Notes: generated by a model from the sequence alone, not told the origin. Positions 14,881 through 24,321 are shown, numbered from the stretch's first letter. The stretch is 64,000 nt of DNA from Thermodesulfovibrio aggregans (GCF_001514535.1 NZ_BCNO01000001.1:1197012-1261011), one strand, 5' to 3'. Numbers and translations are program-made.

Positions 14881-15969
14881 ATGAATATACTTAAAACATT
14901 TCTGATAATTTTTTGCTGTTTTCTTCTTTTTTCTTGTTCAAAGTCTTCTAAACAGAAACAGACTCCCTCAGTTCCGGTTGTTGTTGCTCAGGCATCAGTA
15001 AAGGATGTTCCAGTTCAGATTACAGCAGTAGGAAATGTGGAAGCCTACTCTTCAGTGACAATCAAATCAAGAGTTGAAGGACAGCTCATTAAAGCAAACT
15101 TTAAAGAAGGTGATGAAGTCCGGAAAGGGCAACTTCTTTTTGTTATTGATCCAAGACCATTTGAAGAAGCTGTAAGACAGGCTGAGGCAAATTTATTGAG
15201 AGATAAAGCTCAACTTGATTTTGCAAGGGCTGATCTTGAAAGATACGATGAACTTATAAAAGAAGGGCTTGTATCAAGGCAGCAGTATGAAAAAATTCGC
15301 ACAAACTATGAATCTCTTAAAGCAACTGTAAAGGCAGATGAAGCAATCCTTAATAACGCAAGATTGCAACTAAGTTACTGTTATATCTACTCTCCTATTG
15401 ATGGAAAAATCGGCTCCCTACTTGTTCATACCGGAAACATGATAAAAGCAAATGATACTCAGCTTGCGGTAATAAATCAGATTGTTCCAATATTTGTCCG
15501 TTTTTCAGTGCCAGAGCAGGAGCTTTTCAGAATTAAAAAGGCAATGTCTGAGGGAATGCTTAAAACTGAAGCTGTTGTTAAAGGTGTTGATGCAAGCTAT
15601 ACTGCACAGGGCAGGGTTGTGTTCATTGATAATGCTGTTGATGTGGCAACAGGGACAGTTAAGCTAAAGGCTGAGTTTCCAAATAAAGACAAGATGCTCT
15701 GGCCCGGACAGTTTGTCAATGTTGTTTTAACTCTTGGAGTAAAGAAAAACGCAGTTGTAATTCCATACAGAGCTGTTCAGACAGGTCAGAAAGGTCAGTA
15801 TGTATGGGTTGTTAAAGATGATAAAACCGCTGAGATGAGGGAAGTTACAACAGGGCTTAAGTTTGGCGATGACGTTACAATTGAGAAAGGATTGAAACCA
15901 GGGGACACAGTTGTTATTGACGGACAGTTAAGGCTCACACCAGGAGCAAGGGTGGAGATTAAAAAGTAA
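14881..15969 (+). CDS. RND efflux periplasmic adaptor (membrane fusion) lipoprotein
   Basis: 362 residues. A lipoprotein signal with lipobox LFSC (Cys20) anchors it in the inner membrane facing the periplasm. The fold order is standard: VPVQITAVGNVEAYSSVTIKSRVEGQL (beta-barrel and lipoyl half), RQAEANLLRDKAQLDFARADLERYDEL (helical hairpin), YIYSPIDGKIGSLLVHTGNMI (second lipoyl half) and the C-terminal MPD domain ending GQLRLTPGARVEIKK. It bridges the RND pump to an outer-membrane channel, which is not encoded here. Its TAA overlaps the ATG of the pump gene. Confidence 0.93.
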   Translation: MNILKTFLIIFCCFLLFSCSKSSKQKQTPSVPVVVAQASVKDVPVQITAVGNVEAYSSVTIKSRVEGQLIKANFKEGDEVRKGQLLFVIDPRPFEEAVRQAEANLLRDKAQLDFARADLERYDELIKEGLVSRQQYEKIRTNYESLKATVKADEAILNNARLQLSYCYIYSPIDGKIGSLLVHTGNMIKANDTQLAVINQIVPIFVRFSVPEQELFRIKKAMSEGMLKTEAVVKGVDASYTAQGRVVFIDNAVDVATGTVKLKAEFPNKDKMLWPGQFVNVVLTLGVKKNAVVIPYRAVQTGQKGQYVWVVKDDKTAEMREVTTGLKFGDDVTIEKGLKPGDTVVIDGQLRLTPGARVEIKK

Positions 15970-18900
15970 TGAATCTTTCCCAGATTTTTATTCAGCGTCC
16001 TATAATGACAACTCTCTTAATGGTGGCTATTGTTGTATTTGGTTTGGTGGGATATCGTTATCTTCCAATAGCTGAACTTCCAAATGTTGATTTTCCTACA
16101 ATACTTGTATCAGCGAATCTTCCGGGTGCCTCTCCAGAGACAATGGCATCTGCTGTTGCAACTCCTCTTGAGAAAGAGTTTTCAACCATCTCAGGGTTAA
16201 AATCAATGAACTCGGTCAATGCAAAAGGTGTAACGCAAATAACACTGGAGTTTGATTTAAATAGAGATATAGATGCGGCAGCACAGGATGTGCAAACAGC
16301 AATTGCAAGGGCATCAAGGCAGCTTCCTTCAAACATGCCAACACCTCCAACTTATAATAAGGTTAATCCTGCTGATATGCCAATTCTTTATTTTGCAATA
16401 ACTTCTCCCACAATGCCTCTTTATAAACTTCATGAATATGCTGACACACTTTTAGCACAGAACATCTCAATGGTAAATGGTGTAGCACAGGTTCAGATAT
16501 TTGGCGCTCAAAAATATGCTGTGAGAGTAAGAATAGACCCTCAGAAAATTGCAAGCAGAGGAATAGGAATTGATGAGGTTGAACAGGCAATAAAAAAAGG
16601 AAATGTTGAACTTCCAACAGGAACACTTTATGGTAATTATCAGGCATTTACCATTGAGGCAACGGGTCAACTTTTCAATGCCTCCCAATACAATGAATTG
16701 ATAATAAAAAGCAAAGAAGGCTCTCCTGTAAGAATTAAGGATATTGGTGAAGCTGTTGACAGTGTTGAAAATGATAAACTTGCTGCATGGTATGGAAGTG
16801 AAGGAAAACTTCAGAGAGCAATGGTTTTAGCAGTTTACAGACAACCAGGAACAAACACTGTTAAAGTAGCTGATGATGTAAAAAAGAAAGTAGAGGAGCT
16901 AAAAAAACAGATGCCAGCCTCTGTTTCGCTACATCTTCTTTATGACCGTTCTAAATCAATAAGAGAGTCTGTAAGAGATGTGCAGTTTACTCTGCTCTTT
17001 ACTGTTTTTTTAGTGGTTATGGTTATATTTGTCTTTTTAAGAAGACTATCTGCGACTGTAATTCCCTCTGTTGCTCTGCCAATCTCAATAATTGGAACAT
17101 TTGCTGTTATGTATCTTCTTGGATACAGCCTTGATAATCTCTCTCTCATGGCACTTACTCTTTCAATTGGTTTTTTAGTAGATGATGCCATTGTTATGCT
17201 TGAAAACATTGTAAGACACATTGAGAGGGGAGAAAAACCCTTTGAAGCAGCCTTAAATGGTTCAAGAGAAATATGGTTTACAATTCTATCTATGACACTG
17301 TCCCTTGTTGCAGTTTTCATTCCTGTTCTTTTCATGGGTGGAATTGTAGGAAGGCTTTTTAAAGAGTTTGCTGTGACAATCTCAGTTGCAATTTTGATTT
17401 CAGGACTGGTTTCTCTAACTCTTACACCAATGATGTGTAGTAGATTCCTTAGGGTGGAGGATCAAAAACATGGAAGGCTCTATTTAGCTTTAGAAAAAGG
17501 GTTTGAGTGGATGGTTAATGTTTATAAAGTAAGCTTGAGCTGGTCTTTGAAGCATCACAAATTGATGATGCTTGGTTCTGCAGTGATTTTGCTTCTTACG
17601 ATTTATATTTTTGTCAAAATTCCAACAGGTTTTTTACCAAGTGAAGATAAAAGTCAGATTTTTATAATAACAGAAGCTTCAGAAGACATATCTTTTGACG
17701 AGATGGTAAGACATCAACTTCAACTGGCTAACATTGTTTTAAAAGAGCAAACAGTTAGAGCATTTATGACATCTGTTGGTCCTGGCCCTGCATCTCCTGC
17801 TCCGAATAATGCAAGAATGTTTATTCATCTAAAACCTCTTTCAGAAAGACCCCATGTTGATAAGTTAATAGAACAACTCAGACCCAAGCTTAATTCAATT
17901 CCCGGGCTTAAAGTATATCCTCAAAATCCTCCAACAATTCGTATAGGTGGAACTCTTACAAAAGCTCTATATCAGTTCACTCTTTCAGGAAGTGATCTTC
18001 AGGAACTCTATCACTATGCCCAGATTTTAGAGGGAAAAATGAAACAGATTCCAGTTATTCAGGACGTTTCATCCAATTTACAAATAAAAACTCCGCAACT
18101 GAATATAGAGATTGATAGAGCAAAGGCAGAGTCTCTTGGTGTTACCGCAGAGCAGATAGAAAATGCGCTCTGGAATGCCTTTGGAAGCAAATGGGTATCA
18201 ACAATTTATGCTCCAAATAATCAGTATCAGGTTATTCTTGAGCTTAAGCCCGAGTATCAGAAAGATCCTTCAGCACTTTCAATGCTTTATATTCGCTCCT
18301 CAAAGGGAGAGCTTGTTCCTCTTAATTCTGTTGCCACTGTATCTGAGAGCATAGGTCCATTGACTGTAAATCATACAGGACAGCTTCCTTCAGTCACGAT
18401 ATCATTCAATCTTAAACCAGGAGTTTCACTTGGTGAAGCAGTAACAGAGATTCAAAAAGTTGCAAGAACAACTCTTCCAGATACGATAATGACAAGTTTT
18501 CAGGGTGCTGCTCAGGCGTTTAAAGAGTCTTTTGAGGGACTATGGTTTTTGCTGATTGTGGCAGTTTTTGTAGTATATTTAGTTCTGGGAATTCTCTATG
18601 AAAGCTTTATTCATCCTTTGACAATTCTTTCTGCCCTTCCTTTTGCAGGATTTGGAGCACTGGTTACATTGCTTGTCTTTGGAGTTGAATTAAACATCTA
18701 TGCTTTCGTTGGAATAATAATGCTTATTGGACTTGTAAAGAAAAATGGAATTATGATGATAGACTTTGCCCTTCATGCCCAGAGAAATGAAGGTATGAAA
18801 CCACAGGAAGCAATTTATAGCGCCTGCCTTATAAGGTTTCGTCCAATCATGATGACAACTGCTGCAGCACTTTTTGGAGCTCTGCCAATTGCACTTGGGA

Positions 18901-19049
18901 TTGGAGCAGGTGGTGAGGTTCGTCAGCCCCTTGGACTGGCTGTTGTAGGAGGCTTGCTTTTTTCACAGATGTTGACTTTGTTTGTAACTCCGGTGTTTTA
19001 TCTTTACATGGATAGGCTTCAGAGTTTTTTAAGAAGCAGAGAAAAATGA
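15969..19049 (+). CDS. RND-family multidrug efflux permease (AcrB/MdtB type)
   Basis: 1026 residues, normal for HAE1 pumps. It begins with NLSQIFIQRPIMTTLLMVAIVVFGLVGYRYLPIAELPNVDFP, the AcrB-like first helix. The helix 4 proton-relay motif GFLVDDAIVMLENIVRH shows two adjacent Asp, as required for proton coupling. The second half repeats the fold (VVYLVLGILYESFIHPLTILSALPFAGFGAL; LVKKNGIMMIDFA). It exports hydrophobic or toxic compounds from the periplasm using the proton gradient; substrate unknown. It overlaps the adaptor gene by one base, so the two are translationally coupled. Confidence 0.95.
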   Translation: MNLSQIFIQRPIMTTLLMVAIVVFGLVGYRYLPIAELPNVDFPTILVSANLPGASPETMASAVATPLEKEFSTISGLKSMNSVNAKGVTQITLEFDLNRDIDAAAQDVQTAIARASRQLPSNMPTPPTYNKVNPADMPILYFAITSPTMPLYKLHEYADTLLAQNISMVNGVAQVQIFGAQKYAVRVRIDPQKIASRGIGIDEVEQAIKKGNVELPTGTLYGNYQAFTIEATGQLFNASQYNELIIKSKEGSPVRIKDIGEAVDSVENDKLAAWYGSEGKLQRAMVLAVYRQPGTNTVKVADDVKKKVEELKKQMPASVSLHLLYDRSKSIRESVRDVQFTLLFTVFLVVMVIFVFLRRLSATVIPSVALPISIIGTFAVMYLLGYSLDNLSLMALTLSIGFLVDDAIVMLENIVRHIERGEKPFEAALNGSREIWFTILSMTLSLVAVFIPVLFMGGIVGRLFKEFAVTISVAILISGLVSLTLTPMMCSRFLRVEDQKHGRLYLALEKGFEWMVNVYKVSLSWSLKHHKLMMLGSAVILLLTIYIFVKIPTGFLPSEDKSQIFIITEASEDISFDEMVRHQLQLANIVLKEQTVRAFMTSVGPGPASPAPNNARMFIHLKPLSERPHVDKLIEQLRPKLNSIPGLKVYPQNPPTIRIGGTLTKALYQFTLSGSDLQELYHYAQILEGKMKQIPVIQDVSSNLQIKTPQLNIEIDRAKAESLGVTAEQIENALWNAFGSKWVSTIYAPNNQYQVILELKPEYQKDPSALSMLYIRSSKGELVPLNSVATVSESIGPLTVNHTGQLPSVTISFNLKPGVSLGEAVTEIQKVARTTLPDTIMTSFQGAAQAFKESFEGLWFLLIVAVFVVYLVLGILYESFIHPLTILSALPFAGFGALVTLLVFGVELNIYAFVGIIMLIGLVKKNGIMMIDFALHAQRNEGMKPQEAIYSACLIRFRPIMMTTAAALFGALPIALGIGAGGEVRQPLGLAVVGGLLFSQMLTLFVTPVFYLYMDRLQSFLRSREK

Positions 19050-19055
19050 TATAAT
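19050..19055 (+). promoter_or_regulatory. Extended -10 box of the restriction-modification operon
   Basis: TGA-TATAAT immediately after the efflux gene stop, 14 nt before ATG 19070. A short or absent leader is expected and no Shine-Dalgarno is present. Confidence 0.5.
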
Positions 19056-19069
19056 TTTTATAAGTGTTT

Positions 19070-20311
19070 ATGAACGAGAAACTTTATTACAAGGAAAATA
19101 ACGCAGAGATAAGTAATGATGAATTTTTGACCACAGTTTATGCAAGAAAAACTCCTACAGCAAATAAGCTTAAAAAACACGGTTTCATTTTTGCCTGTAC
19201 TAAAAAGAGTGAAAATGAGATGCTTTCAAAAAAAATAATTGTAACCGGGAAGCAATATGCTCATAAAATTTTTGCTGTTAGAGATGGAGATTATGTTTTT
19301 CTGTATAATCTTGATACTGACACTCTTTTAGGCACTTTTTTAGCAAGGGGAGAGCCATCATTTGATAGTTCATTGAAAATTTTTAATGGTAAATATCCCT
19401 ATTACATTGCTGTTGAACCAGTTTCTGAGGTCAAAGAGATAAGAAATGCAAGTAAATTTTTTAATAAATTAAATATTTCTTGGAGAGATATTTTAAATGA
19501 AAATGGAGCGCTTTATCTAAGGTCTATTTTAGATAACATGATTTTTGTTTCATTGAATAAAGAAAAATTGATTGATGAAAATTACAGACCCCCAATTTTT
19601 TCTACAACATTTTGGGACTATCCATACCAGAGTTATGGCGATACACCAAAGGGAAATAATAAATATCCAGGTGTTACTCCAGCATTTATAATCTTTAACC
19701 TTATTTGGAGGTATACTGAACCTGGAGATTTAGTATGTGATCCAATGGCTGGCTCTGGAACTACTATTGATGTTTGCAGAGAAGAAAAAAGGAATATTAT
19801 TGCATTTGATATTGTGCCTACAAGAAAAGATATAATACAGGCTGATGCCAGAAGTTTGCCTCTTAAGGACAATTCTATTGATATGATATTCATTGATTCA
19901 CCTTATAGTGATAACATAAAATACAATCCACATCCTCTCAACATTGGAAATATCCCAGCAACTTCTGAAGAGTTCTTTGATGAACTTGAAAATGTAATGA
20001 GAGAGTGCTTTAGAGTCTTAAAAGAGGGAAAAATTTTAGCATGGCTTATTGGAGATCAATGGGCAAAAGGAGTGTTTGTTCCAGTAGGATTAAAAATTTA
20101 TGAAAGACTTACAAAATATTTCAGCCCTGTTGATATAGTTTGTGTAGCAAGAAGAAATCAAGCTTCAAACACACCCTTTTGGCATAGTAAGGCAATAAAG
20201 CACAATTTTTATTTACGAGGGTTTAAGTATCTCATTATAGTTAAGAAAGATTCTTCAAATGATAAAAAAATAAGAAAACCAAAAATTAAGTGGAACACCT
20301 ATGAAAGATGA
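19070..20311 (+). CDS. Restriction-modification DNA methyltransferase with an N-terminal DCD/EVE-like domain
   Basis: 413 residues from ATG 19070. The upstream in-frame GTG at 19064 is rejected because it falls almost in the promoter. The first 130 or so residues (KKHGFIFACTKKSENEMLSKKIIV...DGDYVFLYNLDTDTLLGTFLA) resemble the plant DCD / PUA-like reader fold. The rest is an amino-methyltransferase: the SAM-binding DPMAGSGTTID comes first and the catalytic DSPYSD about 70 residues later. That order fits gamma- or related-class N4-cytosine/N6-adenine enzymes. DSPY does not by itself decide the base. It overlaps the restriction endonuclease gene by 11 nt, forming a type II pair. Target unknown. 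Confidence 0.82.
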   Translation: MNEKLYYKENNAEISNDEFLTTVYARKTPTANKLKKHGFIFACTKKSENEMLSKKIIVTGKQYAHKIFAVRDGDYVFLYNLDTDTLLGTFLARGEPSFDSSLKIFNGKYPYYIAVEPVSEVKEIRNASKFFNKLNISWRDILNENGALYLRSILDNMIFVSLNKEKLIDENYRPPIFSTTFWDYPYQSYGDTPKGNNKYPGVTPAFIIFNLIWRYTEPGDLVCDPMAGSGTTIDVCREEKRNIIAFDIVPTRKDIIQADARSLPLKDNSIDMIFIDSPYSDNIKYNPHPLNIGNIPATSEEFFDELENVMRECFRVLKEGKILAWLIGDQWAKGVFVPVGLKIYERLTKYFSPVDIVCVARRNQASNTPFWHSKAIKHNFYLRGFKYLIIVKKDSSNDKKIRKPKIKWNTYER

Positions 20312-20984
20312 GAAAACTAAATTTTTTACTGAGATCAAAAATAATATAAAAAAAGAGATAAAAGATAAAGGAATTGGGAGTCTATCGAAAATTTTAGAAA
20401 ATTTTAGAGAAACTTACATAAAAGAAATTTCAAAGTTTGGTATTAAAGACACTGAACAAAGCTGGAAACCATTTAAGGGAAATCTGCTAGAAGAAATCAT
20501 ACTTGAAAATATATTTGTTGAAGTTGAAAAAGCAGGTTTAAAAGCTTTAAAAGGTAATAAATTAGAAAAAGAAGAAAGTAAGTTAAATGAATGTTTATCA
20601 AAAGTAAAAAGAAGCTTAGTGGTCGACTATGGCAAATTTGGTATGCACTTGCCAGATGCTGATGTCATTATTTTTAATCCTGAAGAGTGTAAAGCTTTAG
20701 CAGTTATTTCATCTAAATCGACATTAAGAGAGAGAGTTGCTCAAACTGGATATTGGTTTTTAAAGCTTAAAAGTAGCAGGTTAACAAAAAAGATAAAAGT
20801 TTTCTTTATCACCCTCGATGAAGATGGTGATTTAGTTGTTAAACATCCTGCTAAAAAAGGAAGAGCAATTGCTGAAATTGATACAGATGGCACATTTGTC
20901 ATCACAAGCAAAACTATTGAAGAGAGCAGCAAGGTTAAAAAATTCGAAAAATTTTTAGAAGAAATAGAAAAATTAAAAAGTTAA
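20301..20984 (+). CDS. Type II restriction endonuclease, BsaWI-like
   Basis: 227 residues. The segment LPDADVIIF...ALAVISSKSTLRERVAQTGYWFLKL has the PD...SxK layout of the PD-(D/E)XK nuclease core, and the STLRERVAQTGYW tail is characteristic of BsaWI-like enzymes. BsaWI cuts sites with a CCGG core, but this relative's site cannot be deduced. The N-terminal half is helical and charged. The gene overlaps the methyltransferase gene, which should protect the same site. Both are as AT-rich as the surroundings, so there is no obvious compositional sign of recent transfer. Confidence 0.75.
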   Translation: MKDEKTKFFTEIKNNIKKEIKDKGIGSLSKILENFRETYIKEISKFGIKDTEQSWKPFKGNLLEEIILENIFVEVEKAGLKALKGNKLEKEESKLNECLSKVKRSLVVDYGKFGMHLPDADVIIFNPEECKALAVISSKSTLRERVAQTGYWFLKLKSSRLTKKIKVFFITLDEDGDLVVKHPAKKGRAIAEIDTDGTFVITSKTIEESSKVKKFEKFLEEIEKLKS

Positions 20985-21006
20985 AATTTTTAATTGGAGG
21001 TGGGTT

Positions 21007-21489
21007 ATGGAAATCAAAGCAATAAAAGTTGAAATTCCTGAGGGATGTAACATTATACTTGGACAGACCCATTTCATAAAAACCGCTGAAGATCTTTATG
21101 AGATACTTGCAACCCATATTCCCCATGCTAAGTTTGCAGTTGCCTTTACAGAAGCATCTGGACCATGTCTTATCCGTTCTGAAGGAAATGATGAAGAGCT
21201 AAGACAGGCATGTATTCTGAATCTTCAAAACATAGGTGCTGGTCATGTATTCTGTATTCTCATGAAAGGTGCTTTCCCAATCAGTGTCTTGAATGCTATA
21301 AAGATGTGTCAGGAAGTATGCAGTATTTACTGTGCCACAGCAAATCCCCTTGAAGTTGTAGTTGCAGAAACCGAGCTCGGAAGAGGAATTCTTGGTGTTA
21401 TTGACGGAGCAAGTCCAAAAGGAGTTGAAAAACCTGAAGACAGAGAGCACAGAAAAGAGTTTTTGAGAAAAATTAATTATAAACTTTAA
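21007..21489 (+). CDS. Adenosine-specific kinase (DUF355 family)
   Basis: 160 residues, the family's full length. The strings GQTHFIKTAEDLYEIL, FAVAFTEASGPCLIRSEGND, HVFCILMKGAFPISVLNAIK, IYCATANPLEVVVAETELGRGILGVIDG match the small adenosine-specific kinase family known from archaea and thermophilic bacteria. The biological role of the family is poorly defined. GGAGGTGG precedes the ATG. Its stop codon overlaps the stop of the convergent amrS gene by 4 nt. Confidence 0.85.
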   Translation: MEIKAIKVEIPEGCNIILGQTHFIKTAEDLYEILATHIPHAKFAVAFTEASGPCLIRSEGNDEELRQACILNLQNIGAGHVFCILMKGAFPISVLNAIKMCQEVCSIYCATANPLEVVVAETELGRGILGVIDGASPKGVEKPEDREHRKEFLRKINYKL

Positions 21490-22496
21490 GGAAGTCCCAC
21501 CCCCTCAATTGGAGTTCCGCAGTTTTTACAGCGGGACTCCTTTATATTTATTTTGTTGATAAAAAATCCGAATCTCTCAATGAGAAGATTTTTACAATTA
21601 GGGCAGTAAGTATTTTCTCCTCCTTCCCCCGGAATATTACCAACATACACAAACTTGAGCCCCTCTTCAAAGCCAATGTTTCTTGCCTTTTTTAAGGTTT
21701 CCACAGGAGTTCTTGGTTTGTCTGTAAGTTGATATGTGGGATAAAACTGCGTTACATGCCATGGAATTGAAGGGTCAATTGATACGAGAAAACGGGCTGT
21801 ATTTCTTAAAAATTCTTCTGAATCATTTAAATCAGGAATAATTAATGTCGTAACTTCAACCCATACTCCAAGTTCTTTAAGAAGTTTAATATTTTTCATT
21901 ACAGGCTCAACCCTTGCACCACAGATTTTTTTGTAAAAATCGTCATCTCCTTTAAGGTCAACATTTATTGCATCAAGATATGGTGCGATGAATCTTAGAG
22001 CTTCCTCTGACATGTAACCATTGCTTACCCATACATTTTTAATCCCTTCTTTATGGGCTAAAACCATACAGTCGTAGGCAAACTCAAGGAAAATGGTTGG
22101 CTCAGTATAGGTATAGGAAATGCTCTTACAACCACTTGCTCTTGCCTCTTTTACAACATCCTCAGGTGTAAACTCCTCTCCAGGGATGTCTTTGTAAAGT
22201 TTCGGATATTGAGAGATTGTGTAGTTCTGGCAATGAAGACACCGAAAGTTGCATCCTACTGTAGCAATTGAATAGGATACAGAACCAGGATAGAAATGAA
22301 AAAGGGGCTTTTTTTCAATAGGGTCAATATGATAGGCAATTATTTTCCCATAAACAAGGCTATAAAGCTTTCCATCTCTGTTTTCTCTTACTCCGCAGAT
22401 ACCTCTTGCATCATTAGAGATTATACAATGGTGATTGCATAGTCCGCATTTCACCTTTCCATCAGAGAGTTTTTCATAAAATAAAGCTTCTTTCAT
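21486..22496 (-). CDS. amrS: AmmeMemoRadiSam system radical SAM enzyme
   Basis: 336 residues. N-terminal Cys pairs (CGLCNHHCIISNDARGICGVREN) precede the radical SAM cluster motif CNFRCLHCQN. FEEGLKFVYVGNIPGEGGENTYCPNC near the C-terminus, with a further CKNCG, completes the AmrS pattern. The family is related to pyruvate-formate-lyase activases and occurs with AMMECR1 and Memo proteins, neither of which is in this window. The chemistry of the system is not established. It follows a DUF2934 gene with an ATGA overlap, in a leftward two-gene operon. Confidence 0.9.
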   Translation of the reverse strand: MKEALFYEKLSDGKVKCGLCNHHCIISNDARGICGVRENRDGKLYSLVYGKIIAYHIDPIEKKPLFHFYPGSVSYSIATVGCNFRCLHCQNYTISQYPKLYKDIPGEEFTPEDVVKEARASGCKSISYTYTEPTIFLEFAYDCMVLAHKEGIKNVWVSNGYMSEEALRFIAPYLDAINVDLKGDDDFYKKICGARVEPVMKNIKLLKELGVWVEVTTLIIPDLNDSEEFLRNTARFLVSIDPSIPWHVTQFYPTYQLTDKPRTPVETLKKARNIGFEEGLKFVYVGNIPGEGGENTYCPNCKNLLIERFGFFINKINIKESRCKNCGTPIEGVGLP

Positions 22497-22750
22497 GATT
22501 TTTTGCCTCTGCCTTTACCTCTGGGTTTTTCTTTTGAAGCTTTTTTGACTGCTCTTTTCCTTTTTGGTTTTTCCTCTGCTTCAGATGGTTCACAACATCC
22601 TGATATCTCTTCAGTTTGATATTTTGCTAAAACAATTCTTTCCGCTTCAAGCCAGTTATCAAGGTCTCTTCCAGGAATGCATCCGCTTTTAACATAAAGT
22701 TCATAGGCAACCTGCCTTATTTCCTCTTCAAGTTTTTCTCTGTCAATCAT
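22493..22750 (-). CDS. Small DUF2934-family protein with a basic tail
   Basis: 85 residues. The part EEEIRQVAYELYVKSGCIPGRDLDNWLEAERIVLAKY matches the DUF2934 pattern (AYELY...G...DLDDWLEAE). The last 30 residues are a Lys/Arg-rich tail (KPKRKRAVKKASKEK...), suggesting nucleic-acid or acidic-surface contact. GGAGGTG lies 5 nt before the ATG. Function unknown. The stop overlaps the amrS start (ATGA). Confidence 0.7.
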   Translation of the reverse strand: MIDREKLEEEIRQVAYELYVKSGCIPGRDLDNWLEAERIVLAKYQTEEISGCCEPSEAEEKPKRKRAVKKASKEKPRGKGRGKKS

Positions 22751-22817
22751 TTTTACACCTCCATTTCTTTTTTTAAGTATATCAAAAATTTCAATTTTTA
22801 GTAATGTCCCTGTGTGT

Positions 22818-22823
22818 TATAAT
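22818..22823 (+). promoter_or_regulatory. Extended -10 box of the TrmN6-like gene (leaderless)
   Basis: TGT-TATAAT, 6 nt before ATG 22830, no Shine-Dalgarno. Confidence 0.6.
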
Positions 22824-22829
22824 CATTTG

Positions 22830-23534
22830 ATGCAATATACAGTTGATTCAATAGGAGACATAAAAATCTGCCAGCCAAAAGAAGGTTATCGCTTTAGTGT
22901 AGATGCTTTAATTCTTGCTCACTTTGTAAATTTAAAGAGAGTTAATAAAATTTTAGATGTTGGTGCAGGAACAGGAGTAATTGGTATTATACTGGCAAAA
23001 AGATATCCTGAATCACATATTACAATGATAGAAATTCAACCAGAACTTGCAGAACTTGCTCAAATAAGTTGTGATTTAAACAATATTTCAGATAGAGTAA
23101 GAATCCTATGTGCCGATGCAAAAGATTTTAAAGAGTCCGATTACGATCTTGTAGTTACAAATCCACCATTCAGAAGACCTGGAACAGGTAAGATGAGTCC
23201 TCTGGAAGAAAAGGCTCTGGCAAGACACGAATTAAGTCTTACGATTAGAGACATTTCTCATATAGGGCAGAGAGTTTTAAGACATAGGGGAAGACTTTGT
23301 ATGATTCACCTGCCAGAAAGACTTACTGAGATTATTAGAGTCATGGGAAGTTATTCTCTTGAAGTTAAGAGAATCCGTTTTGTTCATTCAAAACTACATA
23401 CAGAGGCAAAAATGGTACTTATAGAGGCTGTAAAAGGCGGAAGGGTTGCTCTTAAGGTAGAGCCACCGCTTTTTATTTACACTGAAAACGGAGAATATAC
23501 AGATGAAATGAAAAAAATATATGAATTTTTATGA
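22830..23534 (+). CDS. tRNA1(Val) (adenine-37 N6)-methyltransferase-like protein
   Basis: 234 residues from ATG 22830. A longer frame from GTG 22812 would begin upstream of the -10 box and is rejected. Rossmann methyltransferase: ILDVGAGTGVIGIILAKRYPE (SAM site), MIEIQPELAELAQ (strand 2), and the catalytic VVTNPPFRRPGTG, the NPPF motif of N6-adenine methyltransferases of the YfiC/TrmN6 family. EGYRFSVDALILAHF at the start is typical of this family. It probably modifies tRNA; a related small-molecule or protein target is possible. Confidence 0.82.
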   Translation: MQYTVDSIGDIKICQPKEGYRFSVDALILAHFVNLKRVNKILDVGAGTGVIGIILAKRYPESHITMIEIQPELAELAQISCDLNNISDRVRILCADAKDFKESDYDLVVTNPPFRRPGTGKMSPLEEKALARHELSLTIRDISHIGQRVLRHRGRLCMIHLPERLTEIIRVMGSYSLEVKRIRFVHSKLHTEAKMVLIEAVKGGRVALKVEPPLFIYTENGEYTDEMKKIYEFL

Positions 23535-23616
23535 TTTTGATCATAAATTCCTTCCCATGTCATCTGATAGAATCAATTAAAGCAGTTGAAAAATTTTTCA
23601 AATGGAGGACAGAAAA

Positions 23617-24273
23617 ATGATTAAAAGACCAATTGTTCAGATTGATGAAGATAAATGTGATGGATGCGGGCTTTGTGTTAATGCCTGTGCAGAGGGTGCT
23701 ATTCAGATTGTTAATGGAAAGGCTAAACTGGTTAACGAAGTCTACTGTGATGGATTGGGTGCCTGTCTTGGAAGTTGTCCGAAGGGTGCTATAACTATTG
23801 TTGAAAGAGAAGCAAAACCTTTTGATGAAGAAGCAACCAAAAAGCATCTGGAATTTCTTAAAAAAACAGAATCACCACTTTGTGAATGTATGGCATTCGT
23901 TAAAAATCTTAAACTCAGTAACTGGCCTATTCAACTAAAACTTGTCTCTGTTAATGCTTCTTTCCTTAGAGGAGCAGATTTAGTGATTGCTGCAGACTGC
24001 ACAGCCTTTTCATACAGGCTATTTCACGAAAACTTGCTGAAAGATAAAAAGTTACTCATTGCATGTCCCAAGCTTGATGATGCCTTATTCTACATTGAAA
24101 AACTTACAGAAATTTTCAAAGTAAATAATATTAAATCGGTAACTGTAGTAAGAATGACTGTTCCCTGTTGCGGAGGATTAAGCTGGATTGTAAAAGAAGC
24201 AATGAATAGGGCAGGGGTTAAAATTCCCTTTGAAGAAAAAGTAGTAGACATAGACGGAACGCTTAAAAATTGA
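23617..24273 (+). CDS. Two-cluster ferredoxin with a large C-terminal domain
   Basis: 218 residues. ATG 23617 is chosen over 23602 because GGAGG (23604-23608) stands 8 nt before it. Residues about 11-55 hold two 4Fe-4S ferredoxin motifs: CDGCGLCVNAC, and GLGACLGSCPKGA preceded by the incomplete-looking VYCDGLGAC. The remaining 140 residues contain further Cys (LCECMAF, AADCTAFSYRLF, IACPKLDD, TVPCCGGLSW) and resemble the C-terminal part of ATP-independent iron-sulfur proteins found in anaerobes. An electron carrier in the cytoplasm. It appears to be a single-gene unit. Confidence 0.82.
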   Translation: MIKRPIVQIDEDKCDGCGLCVNACAEGAIQIVNGKAKLVNEVYCDGLGACLGSCPKGAITIVEREAKPFDEEATKKHLEFLKKTESPLCECMAFVKNLKLSNWPIQLKLVSVNASFLRGADLVIAADCTAFSYRLFHENLLKDKKLLIACPKLDDALFYIEKLTEIFKVNNIKSVTVVRMTVPCCGGLSWIVKEAMNRAGVKIPFEEKVVDIDGTLKN

Positions 24274-24308
24274 AAAAATAAGATTTTCAAATAGTTAGTT
24301 TTTTATTG

Positions 24309-24314
24309 TAAAAT
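24309..24314 (+). promoter_or_regulatory. -10 box of the peptide permease operon (leaderless)
   Basis: TAAAAT, 7 nt before ATG 24322, no Shine-Dalgarno and no TGn extension. Confidence 0.4.
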
Positions 24315-24321
24315 TTAATCT

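Noticed and set aside
20965-20996. AT-rich inverted repeat after the restriction endonuclease as a terminator
   Set aside because: The stem is only A/T and is immediately followed by the ribosome site of the next gene; A/T runs of this kind are common in the window, so it is too weak to call.
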